DNA of 64,000 nt from JAGQZY01 sp964588335 (lineage in GTDB: Bacteria > Bdellovibrionota > Bdellovibrionia > Bdellovibrionales > JAGQZY01): contig CAZPOV010000007.1 in the NCBI GenBank assembly GCA_964588335.1, positions 1 to 64,000 of the forward strand. The letters run 5' to 3'. Below are positions 15,706-25,318 of the stretch, in pieces. The notes below the pieces were generated by a model that was not told the origin of the DNA, did not search any database, and saw only the letters and a list, made by a program, of their open reading frames with translations. Every line of letters starts with the position of its first letter. Positions within the stretch are counted from its first letter, which is position 1. Made by a program: the position numbers and the translations under genes.

Positions 15706-17691
15706 ATGAAAGCATCTCGATCCATGGCTTTTTGGGCATTGGCAATCATCGTTGTTGTCATCATGGTCCAAGCTTACGAACAGACCAAAAAATCTCAAAT
15801 TGCTGATTTCGATTATCCCAAGTTCCGAAACGCCATTGAGAATCAAAAAGTAGAATCCATCACATTTAAAGATGTGGGTTCTGGTGGTGATATTGGAGAA
15901 ATCCACGGCACCATCAAATCTCAGTTCTCAGACGAGTACGGTGGTAAAGATTTCACCATCGTTGGAAATATCGGCGAGCAGGGCGCTCGGCTGGTCGAAC
16001 AGAACGGCCTGACCCCGAAATACGAATCCAACGCCAACAATTCCTTTATGATGGTCTTCTTAATGAATTACCTGCCGATATTGATCATCTTCGGATTGTT
16101 CTTATTTGTGATGAGGCAATTGCAAGTCGGTGGCGGTAAAGCTATGTCGTTTGGAAAAAGCAAAGCCAAGCTATTAACAGAAAATAAAAACCGAGTGACA
16201 TTTAATGATGTCGCCGGTGTCGATGAAGCCAAAGAAGAACTCACTGAGGTGGTGGACTTTTTAAAAGACGCCCGTAAGTACACAAAGCTCGGCGGTAAAA
16301 TTCCTAAAGGTGTTTTACTGGTCGGTCCTCCGGGAACCGGGAAAACATTGCTTGCACGAGCGGTGGCCGGTGAGGCGGGAGTGCCGTTTTTCACAATCTC
16401 GGGTTCTGATTTTGTGGAGATGTTTGTCGGTGTTGGAGCCAGTCGTGTGCGAGACCTTTTTGAACAAGGAAAGCGCAATGCCCCGTGTTTGATTTTCATC
16501 GATGAGATCGATGCCGTTGGTCGCCATCGTGGTGCCGGCATGGGCGGTGGACACGATGAGCGTGAACAAACCTTAAACCAAATGCTTGTTGAAATGGATG
16601 GTTTTGAAAGCAATGACGGCGTGATTATCATTGCCGCGACCAACCGTCCGGATGTTCTTGATCCGGCCTTATTAAGACCGGGACGTTTTGATCGTCGTGT
16701 GGTGGTGAACAAACCGGATCTGGGTGGACGCGAAAAGATTCTTAACGTTCATGCCAAGAAAGTTCCCACGGCCAGTGATGTGAATCTGCGCAAAGTGGCG
16801 CAGGGAACACCTGGGTTTTCAGGAGCGGATTTGGCCAACTTGGTCAATGAAGCGGCACTGAGTGCGGCTCGTTTGAATCATTCCACCGTCACCATGAGTG
16901 ATTTTGATTTTGCCAAAGACAAAGTGATTATGGGCTCGGAACGTAAATCCATGGTGATCAGTGAAGAAGATAAAAAAATCACCGCTTATCACGAAGCCGG
17001 GCACGCCTTAGTAGGAAAAATGTTGGCCGGTACCGATCCTCTGCACAAGGTAACCATCATTCCTCGCGGCATGGCCTTGGGTCTGACTCAGTTCTTGCCC
17101 GAAAAAGACCGTTTGAATATGTCAAAAAAGAGTGCTGAAAACATGATTGCCATGCTTTTTGGTGGGCGAGTCGCCGAGGAAATGATCTTCGAAGACTACA
17201 CCACCGGAGCTGGTAACGATATTGAACGCGCCACCGACATTGCTCGCAAAATGGTTTGCGAGTGGGGGATGAGCGAGAGATTGGGGCCGTTGGCCTATGA
17301 AAAGAATGATGGCCCTGTTTTCTTGGGGATGCAAAATAGCAACACCAAGGAGTACTCGGATTCGAAAGCGGAAGAGATCGACGCTGAGGTTCATCGCTTT
17401 ATCATGGATGGATACAACAAGGCCCGTCGCATACTTGAAGACAATTTAGATATTCTTCACTCGTTGTCGACAGCCCTTCTTGAGTTTGAAACCATCGATG
17501 GTGATGACGTTCAGATGTTGATTGATGGCGGCAGCATGGATGATCTTTCCAAGCGTTATTCTGAGAAAGAAAAAGCCATGGCCAAAGAGCAAAAACAAGC
17601 TCGCGAAGAGATGGAAAAAAAGGCCAAAGAAGAAGAAAAAGAAGAGTCCGAAAAGCTCACCAGCGGCATGGGCGATCCCGTAACAGTTTAA
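15706..17691 (+). CDS. ftsH: ATP-dependent zinc metalloprotease FtsH
   Basis: A 661-residue membrane-bound AAA+ protease for quality control of membrane proteins and short-lived regulators. It has a transmembrane segment at about residues 7-23, a periplasmic domain, and a second one near 110-130. The AAA domain carries Walker A GPPGTGKT, Walker B LIFIDEID and the second region of homology with RPGRFDRR. The peptidase site HEAGH is at residues 429-433. The C-terminal 45 residues are a highly charged Lys/Glu tail. AGAGGAG precedes the ATG. Confidence 0.98.
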   Translation: MKASRSMAFWALAIIVVVIMVQAYEQTKKSQIADFDYPKFRNAIENQKVESITFKDVGSGGDIGEIHGTIKSQFSDEYGGKDFTIVGNIGEQGARLVEQNGLTPKYESNANNSFMMVFLMNYLPILIIFGLFLFVMRQLQVGGGKAMSFGKSKAKLLTENKNRVTFNDVAGVDEAKEELTEVVDFLKDARKYTKLGGKIPKGVLLVGPPGTGKTLLARAVAGEAGVPFFTISGSDFVEMFVGVGASRVRDLFEQGKRNAPCLIFIDEIDAVGRHRGAGMGGGHDEREQTLNQMLVEMDGFESNDGVIIIAATNRPDVLDPALLRPGRFDRRVVVNKPDLGGREKILNVHAKKVPTASDVNLRKVAQGTPGFSGADLANLVNEAALSAARLNHSTVTMSDFDFAKDKVIMGSERKSMVISEEDKKITAYHEAGHALVGKMLAGTDPLHKVTIIPRGMALGLTQFLPEKDRLNMSKKSAENMIAMLFGGRVAEEMIFEDYTTGAGNDIERATDIARKMVCEWGMSERLGPLAYEKNDGPVFLGMQNSNTKEYSDSKAEEIDAEVHRFIMDGYNKARRILEDNLDILHSLSTALLEFETIDGDDVQMLIDGGSMDDLSKRYSEKEKAMAKEQKQAREEMEKKAKEEEKEESEKLTSGMGDPVTV

Positions 17692-17700
17692 TCGAACAAA

Positions 17701-17730
17701 CCTGGAATACCGAAACCTCGGTGTTCCAGG
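17701..17730 (+). terminator. Strong hairpin after ftsH
   Basis: CCTGGAA-T-ACCGA pairs with TCGGT-G-TTCCAGG around a 4-nt loop, a 12-bp stem with one mismatch just after the ftsH stop. No immediate U-tract, so it may act as an attenuating or mRNA-stabilising structure rather than a complete terminator. Confidence 0.5.
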
Positions 17731-17802
17731 ACTTTCCAAACAGTCGAATTTTCTTATATTTTTGTATTATTCAAGGCGCGGCATTTGTGTTAAAAAAGGC
17801 CT

Positions 17803-19167
17803 ATGGCTAAAAGACTTTTTGGAACAGATGGTATCCGCGCTACGGCAAACACCTATCCCATGACCCCCTCGATTATCTTAAAAGTCGGGCAGGCGTTGGG
17901 ATACTTAATCAAAAAATATCCGCCGAGAAACAATCATCACCCCAAGGTGGTTATTGGAAAGGACACTCGGCTTTCTGGCTACATGGTGGAGCAGGCTTTG
18001 ACCAGTGGTTTGAACTCGATGGGTGTTCATGTGCAATTGGTGGGACCACTTCCCACACCAGGCATTGGTTTTCTAGCTCGTAATATGCGAGCCGATGCGG
18101 GTATCGTTATTTCAGCTTCTCACAATCCCTATCACGACAACGGTATTAAAATTTTTGGATCCGACGGTTTTAAAATCTCGTCGGAAACTGAAACAGAGAT
18201 TGAAAGACTGGTGTTGGATACCGATATGGAGCCTTTACTAGCGGAAGGGCCTTCCATTGGTCGTTCCAAGCGGATCGACGACGCTGCTGGCCGCTACATC
18301 GTTGATATCAAAAACACTTTTCCTTTGGAGTACACCCTTGAGGGTATGCGGGTGGTCCTTGATTGTGCCAATGGCGCCGCTTACAAAGTGGCTCCAGCCG
18401 TTTTTGAAGAGCTGGGCGCTGAGGTTATTGTTCTGGGAAATCAGCCCAATGGTTTTAACGTCAACGATAAGTCCGGAGCTTTGTATCCCGTTAAAATGAC
18501 CGATGCTGTGACCAAGTATCGTGCCGACGTCGGTGTCAGTCTTGATGGCGACGCCGATCGAGTGATCATGGCCGACGAAAAAGGCCGAGTCGTCAATGGG
18601 GATCACATCCTGGCGATGGCAGCGATCCATTTAAAAGAAGTGGGGCGATTACCGAAAAACACCATCGTAGCCACTCACATGAGTAATTTTGCATTGGATA
18701 AACTGATGAAGGAAAATGGCATTCAGGTCATTCGCACCGATGTTGGTGACAAAAACGTGGTGCAAGAGATGCGAAAATACGGTTACACCTTGGGTGGGGA
18801 ACAGTCCGGTCATATTATTTTCCTAGAACATTCGACCACCGGCGATGGTTGCGTGGCGGCTTTGAATGTGATCGCCGTGATGAAAGAGTCTGGTAAAAAA
18901 TTGAGTGAACTCAATGATATCATGAAAGAGGTCCCACAAATTTTAATCAACACCCGAGTGAAATCAAAAACCAATTTAAGCGAGCTTGAAGGTTATTCGG
19001 AGTTGAAGCAGAGTATTGAAAACAAGCTCAAAGGCCAAGGCCGAATCCTGGTTCGGTACTCGGGCACTGAAAACCTGGCGCGAGTTCTTGTTGAAGGACC
19101 GGATAAACGTGTGATCACCGAGCACGCCCAAGAGATGGCCTCGTTTTTAGAGAAAAACCTGAATTGA
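17803..19167 (+). CDS. glmM: Phosphoglucosamine mutase
   Basis: Interconverts glucosamine 6-phosphate and glucosamine 1-phosphate on the way to UDP-GlcNAc for peptidoglycan and lipid A. Family features in order: FGTDGIRA at residues 6-13, the phosphoserine loop ISASHNP with the catalytic Ser near residue 104, the metal-binding DGDADR near residue 248, GEQSGH and the phosphate-binding RYSGTEN near the end. 454 residues is full length. tsaE follows immediately after the stop (TGAATG). Confidence 0.97.
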   Translation: MAKRLFGTDGIRATANTYPMTPSIILKVGQALGYLIKKYPPRNNHHPKVVIGKDTRLSGYMVEQALTSGLNSMGVHVQLVGPLPTPGIGFLARNMRADAGIVISASHNPYHDNGIKIFGSDGFKISSETETEIERLVLDTDMEPLLAEGPSIGRSKRIDDAAGRYIVDIKNTFPLEYTLEGMRVVLDCANGAAYKVAPAVFEELGAEVIVLGNQPNGFNVNDKSGALYPVKMTDAVTKYRADVGVSLDGDADRVIMADEKGRVVNGDHILAMAAIHLKEVGRLPKNTIVATHMSNFALDKLMKENGIQVIRTDVGDKNVVQEMRKYGYTLGGEQSGHIIFLEHSTTGDGCVAALNVIAVMKESGKKLSELNDIMKEVPQILINTRVKSKTNLSELEGYSELKQSIENKLKGQGRILVRYSGTENLARVLVEGPDKRVITEHAQEMASFLEKNLN

Positions 19168-19599
19168 ATGGAAACCCGTGAATTGGATCTTCAGGGGCTC
19201 AAACAGTGGATCCCTGAAATTATTAGTGAATTGGGCGATCGCCAAATCCTTCTTTTGTCCGGAAGTTTAGGAGCGGGTAAAACCGCGTTCACCCGCGAGC
19301 TCTTGCTCGGTTTGGGTTGTGAAGAGGTTTTCTCTCCCACCTACGGACTGATTCACGAGTACAGTGTGGCTTCCTATCCTTTGTGTTTTCATGTCGATCT
19401 GTACCGATTGGAAGATGAAGAAGACCTTGAAAGTTCTGGTTTTTGGGAGTTGTTTGCCAATCCACAGGGACTCATAATTATTGAATGGGCAGACCGTCTG
19501 GAGGAAAGTCTTTACCCTCTTCAGTGGACGAAATGGGCGATCCAAATCAACAAAGGCTCCCAGCAAAATACTCGTAATTACACATTAAGAAAAATTTAA
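19168..19599 (+). CDS. tsaE: tRNA threonylcarbamoyladenosine biosynthesis ATPase TsaE
   Basis: A 143-residue P-loop ATPase needed with TsaB and TsaD to make t6A37 on ANN-decoding tRNAs. The Walker A motif is SGSLGAGKTAFTREL near residue 32. SPTYGLIHEY and HVDLYRLEDEED are the family's next conserved blocks, and IIIEWADR is the Walker B/W region. Starts directly after glmM. tsaB/tsaD are not in this window. Confidence 0.95.
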   Translation: METRELDLQGLKQWIPEIISELGDRQILLLSGSLGAGKTAFTRELLLGLGCEEVFSPTYGLIHEYSVASYPLCFHVDLYRLEDEEDLESSGFWELFANPQGLIIIEWADRLEESLYPLQWTKWAIQINKGSQQNTRNYTLRKI

Positions 19600-19629
19600 C
19601 GGTGTGGTCTTTTGTTTTTTTAAAGTGAT

Positions 19630-21876
19630 TTAGGCGGCTTTTGCCGAGGCGAATGCGCTTAAAGATTTCCGACAAATCGTATACAGGTTTTCGATCTTTT
19701 TCAGACTTCCTAGTTCATCGAACTCGTTATTCTTACCGAAGCAGGCGATAAAACCGACGATGGTTTCATTGATTGTCACCGGATAAATCGTCGCAAAGTC
19801 TGGAGTTTTACCACGAGTCCACCACTCAAAATACTTATCATTGTGAGGATTGCTGTGAATCTCTCCATGAAAAGGGTGTCCTGATTTATAGGCGACGCGA
19901 AAGATATTAGGATTGGTCAAATTGATGTGCATCTTCCACGCCAGCTCGGTGATTTTCCAATCGCCATACACGTATTTGGTAAAGTACAAGTCTTCTTTGT
20001 CGCGCTCTACCCACATCAACTTTTCGTAGTCTCGCTTCAGATGACCAAACATATGAGCCATGACTTGTTTCATTGAACTGGCACCTGAAAGGTCGCCGGC
20101 TTCTTTGATCTCTTGGTCAGAAACGAGATTTTCCGGTGGTATCAAAATCGGTTGGGCGTGGTCGGTAATGGTATTTTCAGTCAGGCGAGCTTTCTCCTGA
20201 TTTTTTTCTTTTAACTGCGCTTCTTTTTTACGTTTCTCTTGAGCCTGTTGTTGAGCCTTTGTTAAGACCGGAACCGGTGTGTAGTCATCTTCAAATTCTT
20301 CTTGGTTTAAACTTTGGTTTTCTTTTTCTAAATTGATATCACTTTGCTCAAGTCCTGGAGCCTGCTTGGGATTGTCAGTTTTGTGAACTTTCAAATCATC
20401 AAGGGAGGGGATGGAATTGTCATCATTGATCATGGGTTGTTGGGGTTTCGGCGGTACCGGTGGCGCCTGTGGCTTCATCTCAGGCTGTGGAGGCGGTGGA
20501 ACGATGACATTTTCTGATTGCGGTGCTGGTTTTGCCGTTTTCTGTTGCAGAGGCTGTTCTTGGGTCGCCGGACTGACCTTGGTTTTTTCTTCTTTAGCCT
20601 CTTCTTTAACTTCTGTATTTTCACCTTCAAGGGAAATGCCCTTGATTGTTACTTCTTCAAAAGGCAGAGACGGTGTTTGCGTTCCCTCACGAGTCGCTGT
20701 CATTGTGTGTTGGCTTGCATGCATGGTCTGCGTCGCCGAAGTTAGGTTGTTCAACCCACCGTCAACTTTGGTGTGGGTGATCTCATCGGCGGGACGATCG
20801 TCCTCGGCGTCTTCTGTGTCTTCAGTCTGGTGATCGCTATCATCTGCAGCTGTTGGCTGTGGGGCAAAAGAGTCCTCTCCCATACTCGAAAAATCGAGAA
20901 CTCCGACCTGTTCCGAATTTGAATTTTCAGTTTGATCGTTTTCCGACGTCAATGGCGCGTTGTCATCCACACCCATTTCTTTCTTTAAATCTGCAAAATC
21001 AAGACCTGCACTATCAGGAGGTAAAGGCGGATTTTTCGTCTCTGCGGGTGGCGGTGCAGCGGTTTCCGGTTGTTTCATTGCAACCGGCGGGGGTGGCACA
21101 ATCGGTTCTTGTTTCGTCTCGACGGGAGGAGGTGGAATAATCACATCCGCCTTTTCATTCTCCACAGGAGGCGGTGGCACTATCGGCTCGGTCGACTTGG
21201 CCTCTGGCACTGGAGGAGGGGGAATGATGGGTTCCGAAGGTGACGGACTGTCGGCCGCTTTTGGTTGCTCTTTTGTTTGGTCATTGTCACCCAGGTTTAA
21301 ATTGACGTCGAGTCCCTGCAGGGGATCGCCACCTTGGCTCTGATTTTCTTGAAGAACTTGAGTCTTTGTTAAGTCGCTATTTTGTGGAGGCTGAATCTGA
21401 TCGGCCTCATCAGTGTCGGCCAAAGTGGAGGCCGGACCGGGGGCTCGCACAATCGGCAATTGTTCGGTGGCATTGTGAAGGCCCGGTTTGCTGTTCTCAT
21501 ATTTTTGCCAGGCCGATTCCAAAGCATGAAAAGGTGCAATCACAAAACAGACTTTCGAATTTATAGGAGCGCGGGGTGGCTCTAAACAAGCAATAAATAG
21601 AGTGTCATCCCACTGGTAAATCGGATAGCAGTAGGCATACCAATCGTAAAGATTGATGAACTTTTCAATAAGAGTAAAGTCCACTGCCATGCTGAAAAAT
21701 TCTGGTTTGATGGCCGGACATTGATAATACTCAGAGGCCCAGGCGAGATACTCTTCAGCGTTGATAATATTGTTTTTCAAACCCCATATCAATGCATCGG
21801 CACCCTCTGGTTTTTGTGAAAAATCGGAACTGCTGAGCCCAAGAGGTTTAACCCAAGGAAAAATGTTTTTAGACAT
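19630..21876 (-). CDS. Large proline-rich protein with MshEN-like N terminus and GAF-like C terminus
   Basis: A 748-residue protein not matching any family I can name. Start 21876 has AAGGG just upstream. Residues 1-130 resemble a degenerate MshEN (type II secretion ATPase N-terminal) domain: NIINAEEYLAWA, then a segment ending YPIYQWDDTLFIACLEPP. Residues about 150-580 are a low-complexity, acidic and Pro-rich linker with repeated I(I/V)PPPPV-type motifs (at least five) and many Gln/Glu stretches. The last 150 residues form a globular alpha/beta domain (MKQVMAHMFGHLKRDYEKL to the end) that looks GAF-like, with IYPVTINETIVGFIACFG. Cytosolic by composition; possibly a scaffold for c-di-GMP or motility signalling. 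Convergent with tsaE. Confidence 0.78.
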   Translation of the reverse strand: MSKNIFPWVKPLGLSSSDFSQKPEGADALIWGLKNNIINAEEYLAWASEYYQCPAIKPEFFSMAVDFTLIEKFINLYDWYAYCYPIYQWDDTLFIACLEPPRAPINSKVCFVIAPFHALESAWQKYENSKPGLHNATEQLPIVRAPGPASTLADTDEADQIQPPQNSDLTKTQVLQENQSQGGDPLQGLDVNLNLGDNDQTKEQPKAADSPSPSEPIIPPPPVPEAKSTEPIVPPPPVENEKADVIIPPPPVETKQEPIVPPPPVAMKQPETAAPPPAETKNPPLPPDSAGLDFADLKKEMGVDDNAPLTSENDQTENSNSEQVGVLDFSSMGEDSFAPQPTAADDSDHQTEDTEDAEDDRPADEITHTKVDGGLNNLTSATQTMHASQHTMTATREGTQTPSLPFEEVTIKGISLEGENTEVKEEAKEEKTKVSPATQEQPLQQKTAKPAPQSENVIVPPPPQPEMKPQAPPVPPKPQQPMINDDNSIPSLDDLKVHKTDNPKQAPGLEQSDINLEKENQSLNQEEFEDDYTPVPVLTKAQQQAQEKRKKEAQLKEKNQEKARLTENTITDHAQPILIPPENLVSDQEIKEAGDLSGASSMKQVMAHMFGHLKRDYEKLMWVERDKEDLYFTKYVYGDWKITELAWKMHINLTNPNIFRVAYKSGHPFHGEIHSNPHNDKYFEWWTRGKTPDFATIYPVTINETIVGFIACFGKNNEFDELGSLKKIENLYTICRKSLSAFASAKAA

Positions 21877-21943
21877 CAACCCTTTATCGGCTTTTTGGTA
21901 TGAGATTTTAATTTTAAATACGACGAGGCCAGGAACTGGACTA

Positions 21944-22333
21944 TTATCGAGGTAATCTGTAAATTTTTCGTTCTTTAACGTCAATCACAATATCGAAACT
22001 GTGTCCTGAGCGGCTCAAATAAAAACGACCGACTTCAGCATCAAAGGTGCCCTCAAAATCTTGTAGAAGTATGGGTGATTGGTCGTTGGCCTGAATCTTC
22101 ACTTGTGAAGGGCCAAAAGCATAAGTCCTCGCCAAAGCCGACTTATAGAGTCTTTCTGTGCGCAGAGAAACACAGTAGTCTAGGTGGCATTGGGTCATTT
22201 TGACATCGCTTATTTTTTCATTGGAAGCGAAGGCATCGGAAACGCCACAAAAAAGAGTGGCGAGCAATACGACTCGCCACACACTGGGTTTGATATTAAG
22301 TAGACGCTGATTAAAGAGGGACTTCACAGTCAT
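21944..22333 (-). CDS. Small exported protein, unknown function
   Basis: A 129-residue protein with a long signal peptide (hydrophobic core VWRVVLLATLFCGVSDAFA). The mature part has two cysteines close together (CHLDYC), probably a disulfide, and a beta-rich C terminus (GRFYLSRSGHSFDIVIDVKE). No family recognised. Its start overlaps the end of the lipoprotein gene upstream by 22 nt, so the two are co-translated. It is followed by the proline-rich protein gene after 67 nt. Confidence 0.72.
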   Translation of the reverse strand: MTVKSLFNQRLLNIKPSVWRVVLLATLFCGVSDAFASNEKISDVKMTQCHLDYCVSLRTERLYKSALARTYAFGPSQVKIQANDQSPILLQDFEGTFDAEVGRFYLSRSGHSFDIVIDVKERKIYRLPR

Positions 22334-23831
22334 CAGACCTTTTGTTGATCTCGTTGGTTTTATCTAGGAAAGTATTGGCGTCGCCATCGACAAAAACGCC
22401 TCCCAAGGTATCATCGGAAAGTTTTTTAATTTCACCACAATCGTTGTACTCCGAAGGACGCACTTCACGCAGGTCTTGTAGCGGTTGTGTGAATAAGACG
22501 GAGGGTTTGATTCGAGCGGTGATTTTTTCTGGGTAATTTTCAAAATTACCATTGTATTTGTCATCATGAACCTGAGACTGCATTTCAACGATTTCGCCAG
22601 CCAGAGCTTTGTCAATTGTATCAAAAACCTTGCCGAGCTCTTTGTAGTTGTAATCGGGAGCAATTTTATCCCAACAAATTCCACGATCAAAAAGATAGCC
22701 TTGGCGAGGTAATAAAACCCGACGCGGGACCATTTCTTGTTTCTCAGAATCCCATTCGTATCCACGATCAGTGAAAGCAATGCCATCATTTGGCCCTGGG
22801 CACATTTTAACATGATTCTCACGGATCCATCGGGCCGCGATCATGCCGTCTTTGCCAAGACTTATAATTTGATTGAGCATGTGATCTTCATTCAAGGTTG
22901 CTGTCTTCGAGTTTTCATTCAAAACTTTTTCAATTTTGTAGCGGTCGGTGAAGTTGTCTTTCTGACGTAAATCCATCATGTGCTTCTGAGTGGCTGTCAC
23001 ATCATAGGAAGAGCCAATGATATGATAAAGCTGCATACCGGCGGCGAGGGTCTTCAAAGCCTCCATGTCACCACGATCAATTTTAGTGGTCATATAACTT
23101 TGGTCTTCTGAACATTCGATATTGTAGTCGAAATCCGTGATGATGGTGAATCGACAGATCTGTGATCGACTGCTCGCACGCTGTACTTGCCATCGTTCAG
23201 AAAGCTTGATTTCAATTTCGGTATTAATCGTTTTATTTAAAAACTGCCGAACTTCGTTAAAAACGTCGACTTGCGAACGCACAAACTCTTGCAATTCCGA
23301 CTCAGTATGAATCGATGGCATGTCAGTATTGTCTACTAAAAAATCCACTGGCAGATAAGAGCCTGTCCACATTGAATGGGCGGGACCATAAATGCGGCCA
23401 TTGTGATAACCTTGAACGAAAAACTCTTTACGATCCAGTTGCTCTTTGTAGGCCGGATACTCGCGATCATCTTTTTCAACAAGCGGCTCGATCCGTTTTA
23501 ATATTCCTTTTAAATTCATGCTGGGCTTTAAAAGCATATTGTAAAGTTGGGCTTTCTTATTGCTAGGATTGATGTTTAAGGCTTGCTTAAAAACAGCATC
23601 GGCTAGGTGAAAAGTTTCAGGGAGAAGCAATTGTTCGCCGGCTTCGACCAGTTTTTCAGCTTTGTGATTTTTGGCGAGATCTGGATCTTCCATAATTTCT
23701 TTAGCATTCACGCGAAATTGTGACTGGGTCTCTGCCTCCGGGGCCTCGTGTTTTGCGTCGGTACAGGCCACCGACAGGGCGCCGGCTGTAAAAAGTGCAC
23801 ATACTCCTTTAATAAGCGTCCATTTGTTCAT
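22311..23831 (-). CDS. Large lipoprotein with TPR-like segment, unknown function
   Basis: A 506-residue predicted lipoprotein (lipobox LSVAC, Cys at residue 23). Residues about 60-110 (AEKLVEAGEQLLLPETFHLADAVF and ALNINPSNKKAQLYN) look like a tetratricopeptide pair. The rest is mixed alpha/beta with several cysteines and no catalytic motif I recognise. GGAAGG precedes the ATG. First or second gene of a reverse operon with the 129-residue exported protein and the proline-rich protein. Probably an envelope component specific to this lineage. Confidence 0.8.
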   Translation of the reverse strand: MNKWTLIKGVCALFTAGALSVACTDAKHEAPEAETQSQFRVNAKEIMEDPDLAKNHKAEKLVEAGEQLLLPETFHLADAVFKQALNINPSNKKAQLYNMLLKPSMNLKGILKRIEPLVEKDDREYPAYKEQLDRKEFFVQGYHNGRIYGPAHSMWTGSYLPVDFLVDNTDMPSIHTESELQEFVRSQVDVFNEVRQFLNKTINTEIEIKLSERWQVQRASSRSQICRFTIITDFDYNIECSEDQSYMTTKIDRGDMEALKTLAAGMQLYHIIGSSYDVTATQKHMMDLRQKDNFTDRYKIEKVLNENSKTATLNEDHMLNQIISLGKDGMIAARWIRENHVKMCPGPNDGIAFTDRGYEWDSEKQEMVPRRVLLPRQGYLFDRGICWDKIAPDYNYKELGKVFDTIDKALAGEIVEMQSQVHDDKYNGNFENYPEKITARIKPSVLFTQPLQDLREVRPSEYNDCGEIKKLSDDTLGGVFVDGDANTFLDKTNEINKRSDDCEVPL

Positions 23832-24085
23832 GATCGAACCTTCCTTTCAATTTTTGCAATTATTTGAATGTCATTTATTGGTTCAATTTTCAGACCACAT
23901 GGGAATTCGTCGGGTATAGAGCGTAAGTCTTTGAAAAAACTGAGATTACACAAGGGCGTTGGGGTCGCTGAGGGTGTCCAACTTGTGAAGGGATGACATT
24001 TTTCGCAGCCGGCCTGTGGAGCCTTCTTTAATATTGCTTTGATCAGCCCTGAATTGGTCTTGCTTTTCCAGGAATTTGCGAGCAT
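23828..24085 (-). CDS. Possible small ORF with a CxxCH motif
   Basis: A reverse frame from the ATG at 24085 (or a TTG 39 nt further up at 24124) runs to a TGA that overlaps the next gene's ATG as ATGA, which suggests coupling. From the TTG the N terminus (LKLGQFSSACLIAMLANSW) looks signal-like. The body has one CEKCH, a possible haem c or metal site, and two more cysteines. No family recognised and no strong ribosome binding site. It fills most of the gap before the cysteine desulfurase gene. It may be spurious. Confidence 0.33.
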   Translation of the reverse strand: MLANSWKSKTNSGLIKAILKKAPQAGCEKCHPFTSWTPSATPTPLCNLSFFKDLRSIPDEFPCGLKIEPINDIQIIAKIERKVRS

Positions 24086-24145
24086 TGCTATCAGGCAAGC
24101 ACTGCTGAATTGACCTAATTTCAATAAGATGCTAGTTTTCCGCGA

Positions 24146-25318
24146 ATGACACAAGGCAATATTTACTTCGATTTTAACGCCACCACTCCTGTGGATCCCA
24201 TCGTTCTTAAACGGGTTCCCCATTGGCTATCTATGTGGGGCAATCCAAGTTCGATTCATTGGCATGGACGTGGACCTAAAAAAATGTTGCGTGAGTCACG
24301 ACGAAGTTTAGCGAATCACTTAAAGTGTCATCCCCTCGAGTTGGTGTTTACAAGCGGAGGCAGTGAGTCCAACAATTTAGCGATCAAAGGAAGCCTACAA
24401 GAGCTTCTGATAAAACAGCCAGAGAAAACCAAAGTTGTGATCGGTGGCATAGAGCACCCCAGTGTTTTAAAACAAATTCCACAAATTGAAGCCATGGGAT
24501 TTGAAGTGGCAACAGTTCCTGTGAATCGAGGCGGGCAGTATGACTGGAAAACTTTTACGAATTTGGTGGATGAGAAAGTGGCGCTGGTCTCTGTGATGTT
24601 AGCCAATAATGAAGTGGGAGCCATCGCTCCACTCAAAAAAATGATTGCATGGGCGCATGAAAAAGGCGCAATTTTTCACAGCGATATGGTGCAAGGTTTA
24701 GGGAAATTACCATTGGATTTGGAAACCTACCCTGTGGACTTAGCGAGTTTCTCGTCCCATAAAATTTACGCCTTACGAGGCGCCGGATTGGTTTATATAA
24801 AAAAAGGAACCCCTTTTCATGGTTTGACCGTGGGCGGCTCGCAAGAGCGGGGTCGACGGGCAGGGACAGAGAACCTGGCGGCCATCGCCAGTTTTGCGAC
24901 GATGGTGGAAAATATCCAGGTCGTAGATGTGGTGTCTCGGGTCTCGAAGTTGCGCGACCAGTTTGAAGTCCTTATTGGGGATAGCATCGAAGGTGTTGAA
25001 ATTCTTGGAAACAAAGTGCAACGCCTTTGCAACACTTCCTGTTTTACTATTGCCGACACCAACGCCGAGAGCGTGTTAATGAATTTAGACATCCGCGGTT
25101 TTTCTGTAGGAACCGGAGCGGCCTGCAGTTCTGGCAATCCCGAGCCAAGCCCGGTTTTGTTGAGTATGGGTCTTTCTCGCGATCAAGCCCAGTCTTCCAT
25201 CCGAATCAGTCTGGGCAAAGACACCACCTCTGGAGAGGTTGAACGCCTAGCAAAAAACTTGCAAGAGGTGGTTGAACACTTGCGAGAACTGGATCGACAG
25301 GAGGTTGTTCATGGCTAG
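24146..25318 (+). CDS. Cysteine desulfurase (NifS/IscS family)
   Basis: A 390-residue PLP enzyme that takes sulfur from cysteine as an enzyme persulfide. The PLP lysine lies in SSHKIYALRGAG near residue 206, and the persulfide Cys is in GAACSSGNPEPS near residue 327, followed by the flexible loop. N-terminal YFDFNATTPVDP and TSGGSESNNLAIKG are family hallmarks. Its adjacency to mnmA (7-nt overlap) and mtaB implies that it feeds sulfur to tRNA thiolation as well as Fe-S clusters. No iscU/iscA nearby. Confidence 0.95.
   Translation: MTQGNIYFDFNATTPVDPIVLKRVPHWLSMWGNPSSIHWHGRGPKKMLRESRRSLANHLKCHPLELVFTSGGSESNNLAIKGSLQELLIKQPEKTKVVIGGIEHPSVLKQIPQIEAMGFEVATVPVNRGGQYDWKTFTNLVDEKVALVSVMLANNEVGAIAPLKKMIAWAHEKGAIFHSDMVQGLGKLPLDLETYPVDLASFSSHKIYALRGAGLVYIKKGTPFHGLTVGGSQERGRRAGTENLAAIASFATMVENIQVVDVVSRVSKLRDQFEVLIGDSIEGVEILGNKVQRLCNTSCFTIADTNAESVLMNLDIRGFSVGTGAACSSGNPEPSPVLLSMGLSRDQAQSSIRISLGKDTTSGEVERLAKNLQEVVEHLRELDRQEVVHG

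Noticed and set aside
20411..21343. Forward Gly/Cys-rich frames opposite the proline-rich protein
   Set aside because: These are the antisense of the PPPPV-type repeats (GGGG-rich), with no start signal; typical shadow frames.
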